From positions 472,501 through 536,500 of the forward strand of contig VCAZ01000099.1 of assembly GCA_005784505.1 (NCBI GenBank): 64,000 bases of DNA, written 5' to 3'. Position 1 is the stretch's first letter; every line of letters begins with the position of its first letter. The DNA comes from Bagarius yarrelli. Taxonomy: Eukaryota > Chordata > Actinopteri > Siluriformes > Sisoridae. Shown in pieces: positions 34,093 through 48,000 of the stretch. Position numbers and translations under genes: made by a program. Below the pieces are notes generated by a model. It saw nothing but the letters and a program-made list of their open reading frames with translations, did no database searches and had not been told where the DNA came from.

Positions 34093-36224
34093 ACCCATTT
34101 GGCTTTAATTCTTTCTTCCATTTGGCTTCATAGCTATATTTCTAGCTTCATAAAGTCCACTCCCATGCAGGTGACTTTAGAAGAAAGACTGCTTTTTCCA
34201 TTGTGAATTGACTTGCCTGCATGTCAACCCCCTTCCTAATATTAGCTGGAGATTTAAGGCGCGCTACAGGAGTGTTTCTTAAGAGCACTCGGTCCTAAAG
34301 TAGTGGCTGTGTGGATATAATCCCTCTCTGATTGCACAGTCCCGTGCTGCCTGTCTGCATCGGTTCCCTGTGTTTTCTGAGGACCGCAGCTGTGTAATAA
34401 ATCTAAAGATAAACCAAGCTCAGCAGCTAAATCAAGCTCCACCTGCACATAAGCTCAGGGATGAGTCAGAAGACTGAAAGATTAAGACTACTTGGACAAT
34501 TGGACTGGAAGAGCTCCCGGGTATAGATTTTGAGTAGATAAACTGTCACTGTCTGCACCTCTTCTGTCGCTTTGTTTTATCAGCAAGGAAAAAGCTTTAA
34601 GAATGTACAACGAGTCCTTGAAAATAAAATCAAGACACGAGCCAGCAGCATCTAGATTCATTAAGATTCCTCTCCAGTGTCTGGGCAGATAAAAAAAACC
34701 CACCATCACCTGCTCTTTGTAGTGATTCCTAAGAGGGAGTTAAAAGAGAAACGTTTCCAGTGGAGAGCTGGACTTGAAACCATCTTCTAATCAAACTTCC
34801 TAATGACATTTTAAGCAAGCGTTTGCTGGGGGATGGTTCACGTGTGCCTGGTGTGTGTTTGTGTGTGTGCGTCCATCTGCGTGCTTTTAGAATCTCCTGG
34901 GGATTCCATACCTTCTGTGCTGTCCTTGGAAACGGCATCGAAATATTTTTACAGCAACGACGCAGCAATTGGAATCTATTGATATTTATTTATGCAGGAA
35001 AAAAACATAGGAATGTGTTGGAATAGATTAAAAAAAAAAAAAGGAATTGTGTTGAGATTGAAGGACTGAAGCTTAGATGATGAAGCAGAGTGCAGGAAAA
35101 CAGGAAAAAGAAGCACAGAAATGCTCGAGACAGTCTTGTCTCTCAGTATGATCGCTTCCTGAAGTAGCTCATGCAACAATGAAGAAAAGAGAGGACTATA
35201 ACTTGGTTCTTATCTAATAAATGTCAGGCAGGACGAGCAACGCTTTAAGTGGCCCAGGCAAACTCTGGGAAACGAACACGTGTCTATTGACCTACTCGAG
35301 TTGATTCAATCACCCGGTGTTTTATTGAGGTGAGGGAAAAGTCACAAGAAGCCTGTGCTGAAGGTTATTGGCCAGCAAAAGTTTTTCTGAAGCGGGTCGC
35401 GTCAGCCGAACAATCGAGGATGTTCATTAAACGGGGTGCACTCTAAAGTTAGCGAGCGACAGAGATTCGAATTAAAGTTCAATCAGAAGTCAGTGTGTCA
35501 CCCCATGCGAAGAAAGTAATGAGTCATCACGCAGTCATGAAAATGTTCCAGTACAAAAAAAGTCTTTTTGTGTGCTTGCTTTTGTCTTGGAGAGAAAATA
35601 TTTTTTTGGTTTGTTCTGTATGGACAGTACGGGACATGAACAAACCTGAAGCTTATGCAACAGCGGGTTTGCTATAGGAGCCTGTGGAAAAAGCTTGCGT
35701 TGGAGCGAGGAGTGTGTACACTGGATCCAGCTGCTCTTTATCCTTTTTTACTTCTCTTTTTTTTTTTTTTCCTTCAATGTGGGTGTGGTATTGAAAGCAA
35801 GGCTTAGTGGGGAACTAGCACACTGTGATAGATCCTTTTCAGTAGTGTGATCAAATAGAAAAAGGTAGAATATAGAAATGTCAACTGTGGATGAGAGTCT
35901 CTGTTTGGGAAGGTGTGTTAATCGGGAGGTCTTCGTGAGTTTTATTTACGGAGCCATGATGTCATCGAAAAACAATTCCTGTGTTTCCATTCCATTAGTG
36001 CATCTAGTTTTTTTTTTTTTTTTTAAATCTACAGCATACAGTCTGTCCTGAAAAAAAAATATTTCTATTTTAGGCTACCAGAAGGGTTAAATCTTTTTTA
36101 ATTGTTGATCTAAGATTTTATTTCACTTAAAAACACATTTAATTGTTTGTAAAAGCTAACAAAAAATTTTATTTGACATAGAAAATAAAATTTTATTTTT
36201 AAGAGGGTGGGGCATTTTTGCCTT

Positions 36225-36360
36225 TATTGGTAGGACAAAGGAATGAAATGGGGAGATAGAGAGAAAGATGGGACTGGAAAGGACTCAAGCTGGAATCGAA
36301 CCCAGGTCGCCGGAGTGCGACTGTGTATGCGGGTGCTGGTGCCTTAACACGCTAAAAAGG
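36225..36360 (-). mobile_element. tRNA-derived SINE, second family (family B)
   Basis: The + strand reads 'ggactggaaaggactcaagc', then 'tggaatcgaacccaggtcgc' (inverse B box), then 'gtgctggtgccttaacacgc'. Related copies lie at 56866-57015 and 63238-63388. This family lacks the 'gtctgccaaatgc' tail of family A. Confidence 0.7.
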
Positions 36361-37390
36361 CCTTCTAAAGACATCCAAGTTATTTTTGTACACTCAATTA
36401 CATAATTATGTATCAATATTTAATGAATTATTGATCTTTAGCTCATTCGTCAATACATCAATGTCTTCTGGGTCTGAAAATCAGTTTAAGTTATAGTGCA
36501 GAAATAGTAGTTCACTATATATATTGATGTTATATAAAATCCTAAAGTGTCATTAGATTTTATATAGGACATTATCCTTATTTAGTGTAACTTAGTCAGT
36601 TTTTATTAAGTTTTAAAAACACTTTTCTATGTTTCCCCTAATATATAAACACACTTTTTAGAGAAAAATGGGGTTCTTGAAAAGATTTTTGGAACGTGAA
36701 GTGTTCTTATCTTCTCCAAAAGGAAAACTCACACACGTTCTCACACAGAATTCGACATAGGATCCTTAAGGGTCCCCCTGAGGACCGACTGAAGAACGCT
36801 TAAAGAATATAATTTCAACTCTATTCTATACTATAAGACTTTAATGTCGTTTATTCTTGTCTAAACAGCATAAAAAAAGCTGTCTTTTAATAAAAGCTGT
36901 CTCCTCTAATATTCCACTAGTATATAATGTATACTCTTTGTGCGTTTCCTGATCTCCGGCAGTTACTTTCCTTTCAGAACTTCAATTCAATTGCTGTAAA
37001 AACTCACTCCTTAGGATAAAAATACAGTTCTGGAAAAACTTCTTCATTGGATTCTCTTGTAGTCATTTTTTAATTAACACCGGCTGCTGTTTTATGGTGT
37101 GTGTGTTTGCATAAGTGGAAGTGGAATTTCAGTACTGCCAAGTAAATACATTTTTCCACTATCCAGAGTTTAGATCAGTGTTTGCTTAAAAGAAGTAAAG
37201 GATGAGCCATGTAATAAGATTGATAGCGACAACGAAAGACAGCGGTGGTGGAAAAAAGATTCAGGTTTCTTTAACCACCGACAAGATGCTAGTGCTGGAT
37301 CTGTATCCTAATCCCTAGGTGTTTATTTTTTGTTATAATTTTCCAGTATTTGCACTGCAACAGCAACAAATGGATTTGATAAGTAAAATT

Positions 37391-37605
37391 TTGTCCATCC
37401 ATCCATCCATCCATCCATCCATCTATCCATTTTTTGTCCTACACAGGGCTAGGAGAAAGCTGAATCTCTGAGTGCACCCTGGATCAGTGCCAACCCATAG
37501 CATGGCATGTTTACTCACACACATTTATACTATGAACATATTAGAGCCGTCAAGTCAGCCTACAATGCATGTATTTGCACACTGGTGAGGAAACAGGGTG
37601 TACCC
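37391..37605. repeat. (ATCC)n-headed interspersed repeat
   Basis: (ATCC)n is followed by 'cattttttgtcctacacagg', 'gagtgcaccctggatcagtg' and 'ccaacccatagcatggcatg'. This is a recognisable, widespread fish repeat type. A related piece lies at 58010-58130. Confidence 0.55.
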
Positions 37606-40600
37606 TAGTGTTGTTACCATGGAAACACTGAAACAGCTATTTTAAATCATTTCTATTATTTTGAATAATGCTTAAGCCAGAAAAAAGTACACACTGCTCG
37701 TTTTCATTAAGGTGATTATCCTTATATGGGCATGTACGGAGCGGTACATGTTGGAAACGGAAATAACTTTAGAAAGCACGTGCGTATCAGAAACGAGAAT
37801 CGATCGGAAGATAAGTGCAGAGATATACAGAACAAAATCATAAATAGTGTATGAGTATTAATCTTATGTAGTTGGTGGAAGAAATGTCAAGAAAAAGTGG
37901 ATTGATGCTGCTGTTGCTGCTCCACTGATTTCCCGACGATGCCAATTAATTTCTTTGTTTGGTTAGGATAAAATGCTACTGTGGGCTACCATTCCAGACA
38001 GAAGGGAGGCTTTTATAGAGTTGCTTGAGGAAAAGCAATAGTGCAGTGTGCATTTATGTGTGTGTGTGTGTGGGCGGTTGAGTGTCTGTCTGTCTGTCTG
38101 TCTGTCTGGGGTGGGGGAATCTCTCTGCTTTACCTTGTTCTTTTCTCTTTTGTTTTACCCCATTGTGTCTATTCAGTTTCGCGACATGCTGTTAGATTCT
38201 GCCTTAATATTTTACATTCTTTTGGGTATTCATACATAAATATACCCGAACACACACACACACCTACCAGTGGAGAAGCAACTCATTAAGAGACGTGGAT
38301 CCTTTTCCGGGTCTGGTTTGTCAAGAAATTTTTTACTAGGCAGATGAGTGATATATTAGCTTATTATCTTTCTATAACTCACCAATGAGCTCGACTGGAA
38401 ATCTTCCTAATGAAAGCAGTGTATCACACAGTTGGGCTTTGGTCAGGATTGTGTGTGTGTTTGTGTGTGGGTGAGTTTGTTGGTATGTCCCTGTTAATTT
38501 ATTTGCTCCCACTTGGCTACGGTTGTTCATTAAGTTGCAACGAAATGAGGTTTAATATGAGGAGCTGATAAAGTCATTAGCAGCTAAAAAACAAGATGGA
38601 ACAGGTCTCTGTATGTATGAATGAGTGTGTGAGTGTGTAGCAATCAGCGTTAGCCCGAATCGGAGTCCGGGGATTGCGTTATCAGCCCCCGAGCACAAAA
38701 GAAAGGAGGTATGGCTTAATGAGCGCTGGAGGTTCACTATTCACGTACCTCTCCCCTCCTCCTCGAACGGCTTCAAAAGATGAATACAGTGCCGTTGTGA
38801 ATAGTGATTTATCAGCAAGGCGGGAGTTTCTGCATATTATTCGTATTATAGAATTTAATTTAACCTATGTGGCCAAATTCCCCTTTCTTATGTCTCCTTT
38901 TCTCTGTTTTTTTTAAAATTCTTTTTCTTTTTAGGAAGCACTCCCCATCCTTGGAGCGTAAATTGCTGACAGGCAAAGAATTGTAAGACACTGGGGAATG
39001 GCTAGTGGTTGACGGAGAAGAAAGGCTCATGCCTTGCCAATTAAAATTTGATGGGGTAGCGGTTGGTGGAACAGAAAAAGAGAAACCTTAGGATAAAGAC
39101 AATCCAAAAAGAAGCTTGCTTTGATTTGACGTTCCTGTTCAGTGGAGCAAAGTCGGGGCAAAGCCAATATTGGTCCGGTGAGCTTCTCGGGTGTGCAGGA
39201 TAGCTCAATCCTCTTCTATCTTATAACCCAATGAAGCCAAAAAGCACACCGTCCAGCATGCATTATTGAATTTCCAGCAATGGCCTATTTACTCCCTATG
39301 TGCTTTCAAACCCCAGTCGAGTTCCTGGGCAAACGTAATGAGAATAAAGGTGAAAAATTTCCAATGTGAGCCAAGGCATTTGGCCTGCGATCCATCACTA
39401 GCAGCCACGTATGCAGCTCTAATTGTTGTGTGTGAGACTCACCTAATCCTGCACTGCACTCACTGTCACTAGACCTTATTTATACGCTCATACCTGCTGC
39501 TTTCCCTTACCATTTTCCGCCTTTCTGTTTGTCTACAGAAGAAAAATGTATGCCAGAGGCTGGCGCTTTGGAAATTTTATAAGCAACCAGAAGAGTGACA
39601 GATATTAAAAGGAGAAGGAAGGACGATTATAGCATTAGAACGTGTGTTTAACAGAGTCCTCGTTCAGTTTTTATCAGCCCAGACAGAAAGCTGGAGCCTC
39701 CTAGCCGGTAATTCTATTGTGGGAAACATTCAGTACACAAAGAGGTCCTGTAATACAGTCTGATATGCACACCAGCTTGTTCTTCTCCTCCCTCTACTGT
39801 ACTACACGACTGTGGAGATTAGCATGCAGGGACAGAGTGGACTCTTGTGTTTGTAATCGGTTCTGATTGAGTCTTTTCTCTCTCTCTCTCCATCTTTCCG
39901 GCAATGAAAGGGCAGCCTTTTCGCTGATCACAGAACCCTGGAGAATTTTTTTTTTTTGAAGGATTTTCTTATTCTGTTATCAAACTCTTCCAGTCATGTC
40001 TTCACACAGCCAGTGGCCTGTTCATCCGGTCCTGTCAGGGAAGATGTTTGACAGGTCTGCTGTAGACTAAACAGACTGTGAAGCATTTTTATGTCAGTTG
40101 ACTTGTTTTGTCTGGACGCTGTTTGTTTATGGTTAAAGTGTTTTAGTGCATTTAGGTTTAGTCGTTAAATTGGGCGAGAGTGAACGTGTAGCAGGGCGAA
40201 GCAACAAGGTTGAAGGTACAGGATTTTTTTGGTAGATATTTTAGCGAGATAAAATGACGCATAGGACAGAATACAGGTAATTAGGGATTTCTTTTAGTGT
40301 CGTCTTCTTTGGGTTTCTAACTTTTCTGCCGTACAAGACAAATTAGGTTCCAATGTTAAAAAGTAGTTATTTATTCTAATAAATTTAAAAATACATAAAA
40401 TATAGACTTAATAATCGTGGATAATAATCCTAACAGACGACCGAAAAAGTTATATATTTTACGTAAAGATGCTTTCGTAAATACCTGTGGTTTTGCTAGC
40501 AGAAAAAAAACAAAGCTAGCTAGATAGCTATTATATTTCATTCAAAATTTTATCACTGCACGCTTCTTTATAATATTACGGACCCAGTTTAGAATATAAT

Positions 40601-40702
40601 GTAAAACTGTTTTAAATATCGTAACTTAAGACCTAAAGACATTTAGACAAAACTGTCAAAAAAGGCATTAGCCAAATAAAAACAAAATTCAAGAGTCACG
40701 TT

Positions 40703-40855
40703 GGGGGAGGTGGTAGTTAAGTGGTTAAGTTGATGGACCAAGTTACCACTGTTGGGTCCCTGAGCAAGACCTTCAACCCCCAATTGCTCAGTTAAATAAA
40801 TGAAATAAATGTTAGTCGCTTTTGATAAGGGCGTCTGCCAAATGCCACAAATGTG
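40703..40855 (+). mobile_element. tRNA-derived SINE (family A), B-box deleted
   Basis: Reads 'gggggaggtggtagttaagt', jumps to 'accactgttgggtccctgag', then 'cccccaattgctcagttaaa', ending 'gggcgtctgccaaatgccac'. About 40 bp of the head is missing. Confidence 0.85.
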
Positions 40856-41568
40856 TTATAAAAATGCTAATATGGCAACCCAGATAATCTTATTGTGATG
40901 TTATTTATCTCAGTGTCTCTATTATGCAGCTGGGACAGATGTACAAAGGAAGGAATAAAGGAGGAAAAGGTTGAGCAGTAATAAAACTAATATCTTTTTC
41001 TTTTATATGATGTCGAGGTAATTATTTTCTCATTTTTGTATAGAAAAGATCTGTCTTTCAAGACTAAAGTCTAAGTAGGTGTTTGTTTGTGGTTGATCAA
41101 TGTGTTAGGAGATAAGAAAATGGCGTATATGTCATTGCTGCCTAATTCCTCCAGCAAGCCTGCAGTGACGGCTGTGTGTTTGCTGAAGGGTTAGGTTTAT
41201 CCATGCGGTATCTGTCAGTGTTTTTCTGTCATCTTTTCCCTCTCCGCCTGTCTTCTTCTCTCGCTCGTTGCTTATTTTACTAACAACCAGCTCCCCAGCA
41301 CACCGCGGTCGCAGCTTATCAGCCACGTGAGGTTAAAGGGCATCAGAGCTCACCTCAGTCACGCTGCCCCCGTGAACCATAAAGCGCAGGTGGTCTGTTG
41401 TCAGCCGGGCTTTTCTTGTTGACTTTGCTTTCATCTTTCAGCCAAGACAGCAGACTCTGAGGGTGATGGCGTCCAAAATTTGTTCATGGGATTGATCTAG
41501 AATGCGCCGCCATGGTGGTGCTTTTGTTCTCCAACAAAGACCAGTGCATACAGACATGCAGAAACACA

Positions 41569-41594
41569 GACACACACACACACACACACACACG
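41569..41594. repeat. (CA)n microsatellite
   Basis: Uninterrupted CA run. Confidence 0.95.
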
Positions 41595-43479
41595 TATAAA
41601 TGTAAACCCCCCTGTAGAGATATTGTTTTAGGAAAACTGCATTTACTGACAGGATTGGGTGTTCAGGTTGTACAGCCTGTCATTAACGTTATCAAATGTG
41701 CTTCTGTGATCAAGCAGACAGCCAATTAAATACTTACCATGCCATAGAAAGTGCTTTTCAGCTCTCTGAATGGATGCAACCCAGACGCTTAAATTACAGA
41801 GGAATGCTAACCAAGTGTTTTAGCATTTGTGGCTGGAGGTAAAAAAAAAAAAATCTCACTTACTAAGAGTGCTTCTCTTCTCAACGTGACATTCATTCAT
41901 GTGAGCATTGTTAACATTGGAAATTGGATCGCAGTTCCAAAACAGACACATTATGACACTTGAGCGGCGGATGGGCAGGGCTGGGAGGCCGGTTTGGCTT
42001 GGTTTTTACCTGGCATAATAAATGTTTCTTTTTTTTTTTTTTTTCGTTTGATTGACAGCTGCCGAAGCTCTGTTTAACATGCGTATTGATCTTTAGTCCA
42101 AGTTGCAAGGGACGAAGGAAGCAGTGATCATGCAGTGCTGCGTCTGCAAACATGAAGGGATAAAAGGGGGCTGTCACGGTAAAATCAGCACTTTAGCGGA
42201 GGTGGGGGATTATTGTGGAATGCAGTGATACCAGGAAGTACAGTGAACCTGTTCGGTGTGTAGCGTACACATGTTCAGGCTTTTTATTAATTAATCGGAT
42301 TTCACTCTAAACTACATCCCTAAATAAGAAATGTTAAAAATAAATTTCCAGCACTTCTACAAACACACACTGAGCGGCTGGAAAATAAAGACAGCGTGCA
42401 AAAAAAATACAAAAAACCTTAGATATCTCATACATTATTGAATTCCCTTTTTTTACACTGCAGTTATTGAGTTTGCAGTGCAGTTTGGCACCTTGGCAGA
42501 GCTTTATTTAATGTAGTTGTGGTTCTATCTTGAATCTTCTGTTTCAATGTTTAACAAGATTTACATAAAAGAAAGTTCAGTTCTGTTTTAGAAACGTGTC
42601 AGAATGTTGTGCCTCCTGAATGCAGACGATGGAAGCTGAGTAATAGCAGGTGTGACTGCATGTCTGCACACTGTATTTTGCAGCTTAAGGGATTCAAACC
42701 TTCGCAAACTGTTATTTAAGCCCAGCATGTATCTAAGCCAAGAATGATACAAGGGTCGAAAAAAGTTGGAAAGGTTGCTGAAATATATGTGAGAGGTCAT
42801 TTTGAACCTCAGCATTCACATCCCGATACAGACCGGGGTAACTGAATGAGACCCTTGACAGCTCTCTGAGTGGCAGCAGCTTTAAGAGCTTAGTGCAGAG
42901 TTTCACTGGCTTGAGGGAAAGAGAACGTGTTAGACGTACATATCAGTTCCAGGCTAAATGTATGTGTTGCAGATGTGCTACTTTGAGCTTTAGAACGAAT
43001 TATAGGCTACGTGTTTGAAAAAATAGTTGTTATCTGATTGGTCAGATTCTACAGGGATCAAGTTAGATTTTTGTCACGTTTTTTTTTTTAATTGGCCAAC
43101 ATGGAAAAAACAGCTGTTATGCTACTGTATTTTTCTCATGAAATAAGTAAAGCACCATGTCCGCAAATGTGACCCTTAGCTGTTTAATGGCAAAGGCTTT
43201 AGAATACGATACATATGACAGTACATGCGTCACGATACAATATATAACGATATATTGCAATACAATACATTTTGCTATACATAAATATATGTAAATATGT
43301 ATCGATACTAGCGGTTAGAATAGCGATACACCGGCGTTAGCTGTATTTTTACACGGCCTCACTAAGTACTACATTTTCCAAAGATGTGAGATCTATCTAT
43401 CCATTTGTCTCTCTGTTTGTCTATGTCATTGTATTTAATCGGCTCTGTAATATCTATCTATACATTTGATCCTATCCAT

Positions 43480-43518
43480 CCTTCCTTCCTTCTATCCATC
43501 CATCCATCCATCCATCTA
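43480..43518. repeat. (CCTT)n/(CCAT)n microsatellite
   Basis: Short tetranucleotide tracts following two isolated 'atctatctat' pieces. Confidence 0.85.
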
Positions 43519-44104
43519 TATCACCTAGGGACTCAAATAAACAATCCTGTTACTGTACTCTGTGCATATAATATTATATAAATATTCTATAAAATACTAA
43601 ACATGATTAAACAAAATGAACTGTGATTAGTTTATTCTCTGCAGTCAGAAACGTAGTCTGTACCTTCTGTCGTCAGTCTGAAGGTCGAAGCCATCGTCAG
43701 ATATACCATACCCAGTTTTCCATCATGAACGGTAGTTTTATTACAGATAAATTAAAAAACCATTAACCCTCAGGGGAGGGTTTCAATCTCAAAATTCAAG
43801 CTTTCTGGATCGAATCTCTCGAGGGTCCTATTAATTTAGGGTTTCTGTTCAGCCACTTCCCATCACTGTGATGCCTCTGTGAGTCACAAGGCACCTGCCT
43901 GGGGACTCAACAGTTCTCAGCAGCATGTGAACACAACTGAAATCAAATTTGTACCATTTAAAAGGCAACAGCTTGAGCAGAACATCTTACATTTATAGAA
44001 ACCTCTACATTTCCGGAAATGTTTTTTAGTGGATTGTCTAGTGTGGTTGTGTAAATTTGTTTCCTTAGTCACAAAATAATGAATCATAAGAATCAGTACT
44101 AATA

Positions 44105-44232
44105 GGGCTGCAGTCGGTGGCCCAGTTTATTCCAAAGGTGTTCAGTGGGGTTGTGGTCAGAGCTTTGGGCAGGACACTTCAGTTATATAGGTAGGTTTGA
44201 ATGGTGTGCACAAACTTTGGCAATATAGCGTA
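44105..44232 (-). mobile_element. Tc1-like transposase fragment
   Basis: The minus strand reads SDHNPTEHLWNKLGHRLQP, the block around the catalytic Glu of Tc1-like transposases (family pattern DLNP.EH.WDEL..R). The end 'actttggcaatatagcgta' resembles the terminal repeat of the other copies. It is truncated. Confidence 0.75.
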
Positions 44233-44865
44233 CTGCCACAGTAATGAAAATAACAAAGGAGACTTAGACTTAGGGGGGTGAGCTCAATAAAGAGACGTTA
44301 CAGGAAATTGGACAGGTATAGGCATATAGCCATATATAGGTACTCTTTAAAATTGTGGTGAGCAAAAAAGCATTTCAAAATGCAAAACACACCAAACTAG
44401 ACTAGTTGGCTAGGCTACCAGAAGAGAAAACCATGTCAATTCCAAGCAAATTCCAGAAATCTAAAGCTAAAGCTAACTTCTGTTTATTCTGTGCGTAAAA
44501 TTCAGCAAGTGTTGTGTTTACATCATGATCAAGATACCTGTGAAAGAAATACTGATGCAGAGGGAATGACTGAATGAGGCTGATCGGCCTTCTGAGCGCT
44601 GTGAAAGATCAATATGGAATATAGATATTAGTTAAAAATCTTAACAAACAGAAAAAACAGAGAATTTTCAACCTAAGCGAACGCAGCCAGCGGGACTAGG
44701 TATTTTAGTATCTTCTTTAAAAACAGTGTGTTGCTGATGTTGTTGGGTGCAGAGAAGGGGGTCGAAATGTTGGGAGGATGGAGAGGCTTGTCAAGGACCA
44801 GCTTGGTAATTAGTGCGACTGCTGTCCCGGTTCTTTTGTTCTAGGCATCCCTTTTATGCCATGCA

Positions 44866-44866
<1 letters not shown>

Positions 44867-44900
<34 letters not shown>
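44867..44900. repeat. (GT)n microsatellite
   Basis: Uninterrupted GT run. Confidence 0.97.
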
Positions 44901-44901
<1 letters not shown>

Positions 44902-46270
44902 TAAAGGGAGATAAATAATGTGGTTTTCCAATGAAGCTCTAGTTCCTCTTTCTTTCTTTTTTTTTGCCTTCTACCTTCTTCCTCTCACTGGAGTATTTTG
45001 TTCCGCCTAGCTTTGGGTTTGTTGGACCCAAAGCTGATGATTTACTGAATGTATTAATTGAAAGATTTTGACAGTGGTGATCCTTAGGAGGCGTGTAAAA
45101 GTGTAAAGGAAAAAAAAAATCCACCGTCCCAACCAAAATCCTTTTTTCAGTGCAGACACACAAATTTATTCTCGTTTGGCCTTGTCTGGCCAACGATGTG
45201 TCCCTGAGGTGTGTAAAGCTACAGAATCCTGTGAATATAGACTTCTGAAACCCCCTGTGGGTAAAGAAATTCGGCCAGACTGAGGGGTTTCTGTGTATAT
45301 ATATATATATATGTGTGTGTTTTTTATTGGCTGTGTAGACATTGATAATTCATAGTCTTTTTTTTTCTCGTTTGCCCAGCAGCTTTACCACTGCTCTCCC
45401 TTTGCACAGGGGTTGACAAGCCCCCACCTCAACACACACACCCTCCTCATTCTCTTCCAGGCTCTACTTTGGCATGGATAATAGCGCTGAATAGAATAAC
45501 TACTAACTGGCATTACCTCCAGGTCCTGATTTTCAGTGTGTGGGTCGTATATGTGACTGTGGATGAAGGGGGGTATGAGGGGGTGCTTGTGTGCTTGAGT
45601 GTATTTGCGTGTATTTGAATGTGTGTGCTGTGCACCCAGAAAAGTGGCTAAATGCAGTGAAGTGAATGAGGAGATGTGTGCTAAAGGGTTTGGCGTTGAA
45701 TCGAAGAGTGCCATTAAAGTCATTCGGTGTAATCGCTGCCTCACACTTTTTGTGCAGAGATTCGGATGTGTTAGACAGAAAACAGCATGAATGGAATGTA
45801 AGGAAGAAAAGTGTTTATATTTTTCATCTTTGACTCTCTCGTTAAAATAAAGATATGCTAGGAAAAAGTGTGTGAAGATTTTAGTGTGTGAAAATGTACT
45901 CCTTACAGATCGCAACAGAACAATCTGTATTCATTTCCAGCAAAGTTACATGTATTTTTATAACATTTTGAAGCTATATATTTTCAGCCATTTCGGCCTT
46001 TTTATAATAGTAAGTGTTGAGAGAGAAAAAAATAACAAGAGTAGCGCAATAGCGCGATATTAATGACTCGCTAGCCACTAGGCTACGGCGCTGACTGAAT
46101 GACAACCTTGTTTGATTTTTCAATAATGCCTGACGTCTGAAGTCTTCCATTGAACATAACAAACTCTGTTACCCTGTATTATCAGAACAAGAATAAAACT
46201 ATTTCGGTTTATTTGTCTTTTTGTAAGTAATAAAACTGTACTTTTATTGACACATGGTGTCGGTCAGCCA

Positions 46271-46425
46271 CATTTAAGGCATTTGGAAGACGCCCTTATC
46301 CAAAACAGCATACATTTATCTAATTTAAGGGTTACGGGCCTTGCTCAAAGCTTGTTAGTCCTGGAATTTGAACTCATGATCCTTGCATCAGACGTCCAAC
46401 ACCTTAACCATTGAGCTACCATAAC
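46271..46425 (-). mobile_element. tRNA-derived SINE (family A)
   Basis: On the minus strand: head from the inverse of 'aacaccttaaccattgagct', B box from the inverse of 'gaatttgaactcatgatcct', and the tail inverse of 'aaggcatttggaagacgccc'. Near full length. Confidence 0.85.
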
Positions 46426-47864
46426 ATCGTTTTGTGATATTTGTGTCAACAAGTAATAAAATTTCAAATTCTGATTGTTTCACGGATTTTCTAGTTAGTT
46501 GTTAACAGAATAAAAACCCCTTTCAGACAGACCATTTGGATCTGATTTATAAAGCACCTCACGTAAGGCTTTGTGCACAAATCAGACTATATTCTTTGTG
46601 TTCACTGATTCCCGCAGGCCGTAATGACTTTCTTTACATTGCCATTGATTTCAGATTTCCATCAGAGCGCTTCTCGTATTAATGCCTGCCAAATGCTTCA
46701 CTGCATTATGAACACAGGATCGATAACTTGATAATTTGATGCATGAAGAAGAGTATTAGCAGGGCAACTTCTTTATTTGATGTCCTACAGCTCTTTATTA
46801 GTTTTTCTTCTCTTCTCTATTCTGCATTCTTATTGCCTACATTTGTATTGTACGTTTCTTTGTGGCCGTGGGTCGGATTCAGGACCGCTGACATTCTTGA
46901 GAATCCTACAGACTTCCTGGAGGCTGTGTCTCTTTCGCGGTCTGCCGGATAGGTTTGAACGCCGCACTATGAAAGTAGGAGTTAAAAGGAGTAAACAAAC
47001 AGAGTGAAAATAGCTGTGGGTAGAGAACAGCCCGCTAACTAGCCTGTGACCAGAATGCAAGATAATGTGCTCATCTGAAAACATCTCAGGATGTTTACCT
47101 GAATGAATTACGCTTGAGCTGGAAGATAAACCTTGATTCATTTGGATCCACACCGCTGGTTTTACTTCCCTGTTTTATCCTTAGGATTGTGTGGAACAGG
47201 TTCCTGCACTTCCTATGTTTGTGTGCCGCAGGTTTCTTTACAATGCAGGGAGTCGGAGAGTCATTAGCATGGGAATGGTAGTGCAGCCTGTTTGCTTAGG
47301 GATTGTAAGATATGAGAATTGGGTTGATGGCCTTTACTGTGAAATGCTAGTAATTATTAGTCCCTGCTACCTTCCTTGCTTTCCACCGAGCACCTATGCG
47401 TTCCCCGATGTTTTAATTTAGGCTTTTTATTAAGCAATTTGTGCCTGCAGTAGCCTTGAGAGCGCTGGAGAAATTCAGGATGATAAAATGATTTTTTTTT
47501 CCCAAAGAGAAAGGGATGTGCAGGAAAACATGTTGTTTTCACGACACAATAGGTCTCATCTATTCTTCTTCCTTTCAAAGCATTTTATTTCCTTAAATAG
47601 CTACTATAGGTACAGATGAGACAAAATGCAGAGAAATTACCCATTTTTTGATACCTCATCTCAAACCATCCATGCAAAACCTCACCAAAAAGACATATAC
47701 AGGGGATAAAGTGTATTTTACTGAATAACCAGATTTTTGTAAAAAAATGTGTTGAAGAATTAAAGAATAAAGTAGTAAAAATGTACTTGATGCAAATAAT
47801 CTAGTTTTGGGTGAAGAAATGAAGAAATAGTGTGTTCTGTTTGGTGTTAAACAACCTGAGTGTT

Positions 47865-48000
47865 CTCCACAGAGCCCTGATTCTGACTAAACATTTGGAT
47901 ACACTGGAACACCAATTGCACCACAAACCTCTTCACCTGACATTAGTGTATAATCTTACTGATCGTTTTTTGGGTTGAATAGGCACTCCACAGCATTTTT
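47865..48000 (+). mobile_element. Tc1-like transposase fragment
   Basis: The + strand carries QSPDSD in one frame and LDTLEHQLHHKPLHLTLVYN in another. These correspond to the consecutive Tc1-like blocks QSPDLNP and LEHRLH.RPP.PTSV seen on the opposite strand at 19245-19480. A frameshift and stops show it is dead. Confidence 0.65.

Noticed and set aside
45246..45294. Inverted 'gaaacccc' and 'ggggtttc' pair, possible MITE
   Set aside because: Only 8 paired bases and no TA or other target duplication; likely chance.
45385..45915. 176-codon minus-strand frame
   Set aside because: No recognisable domain, low-complexity His/Thr stretches from CA-rich sequence, and no splice or promoter context.
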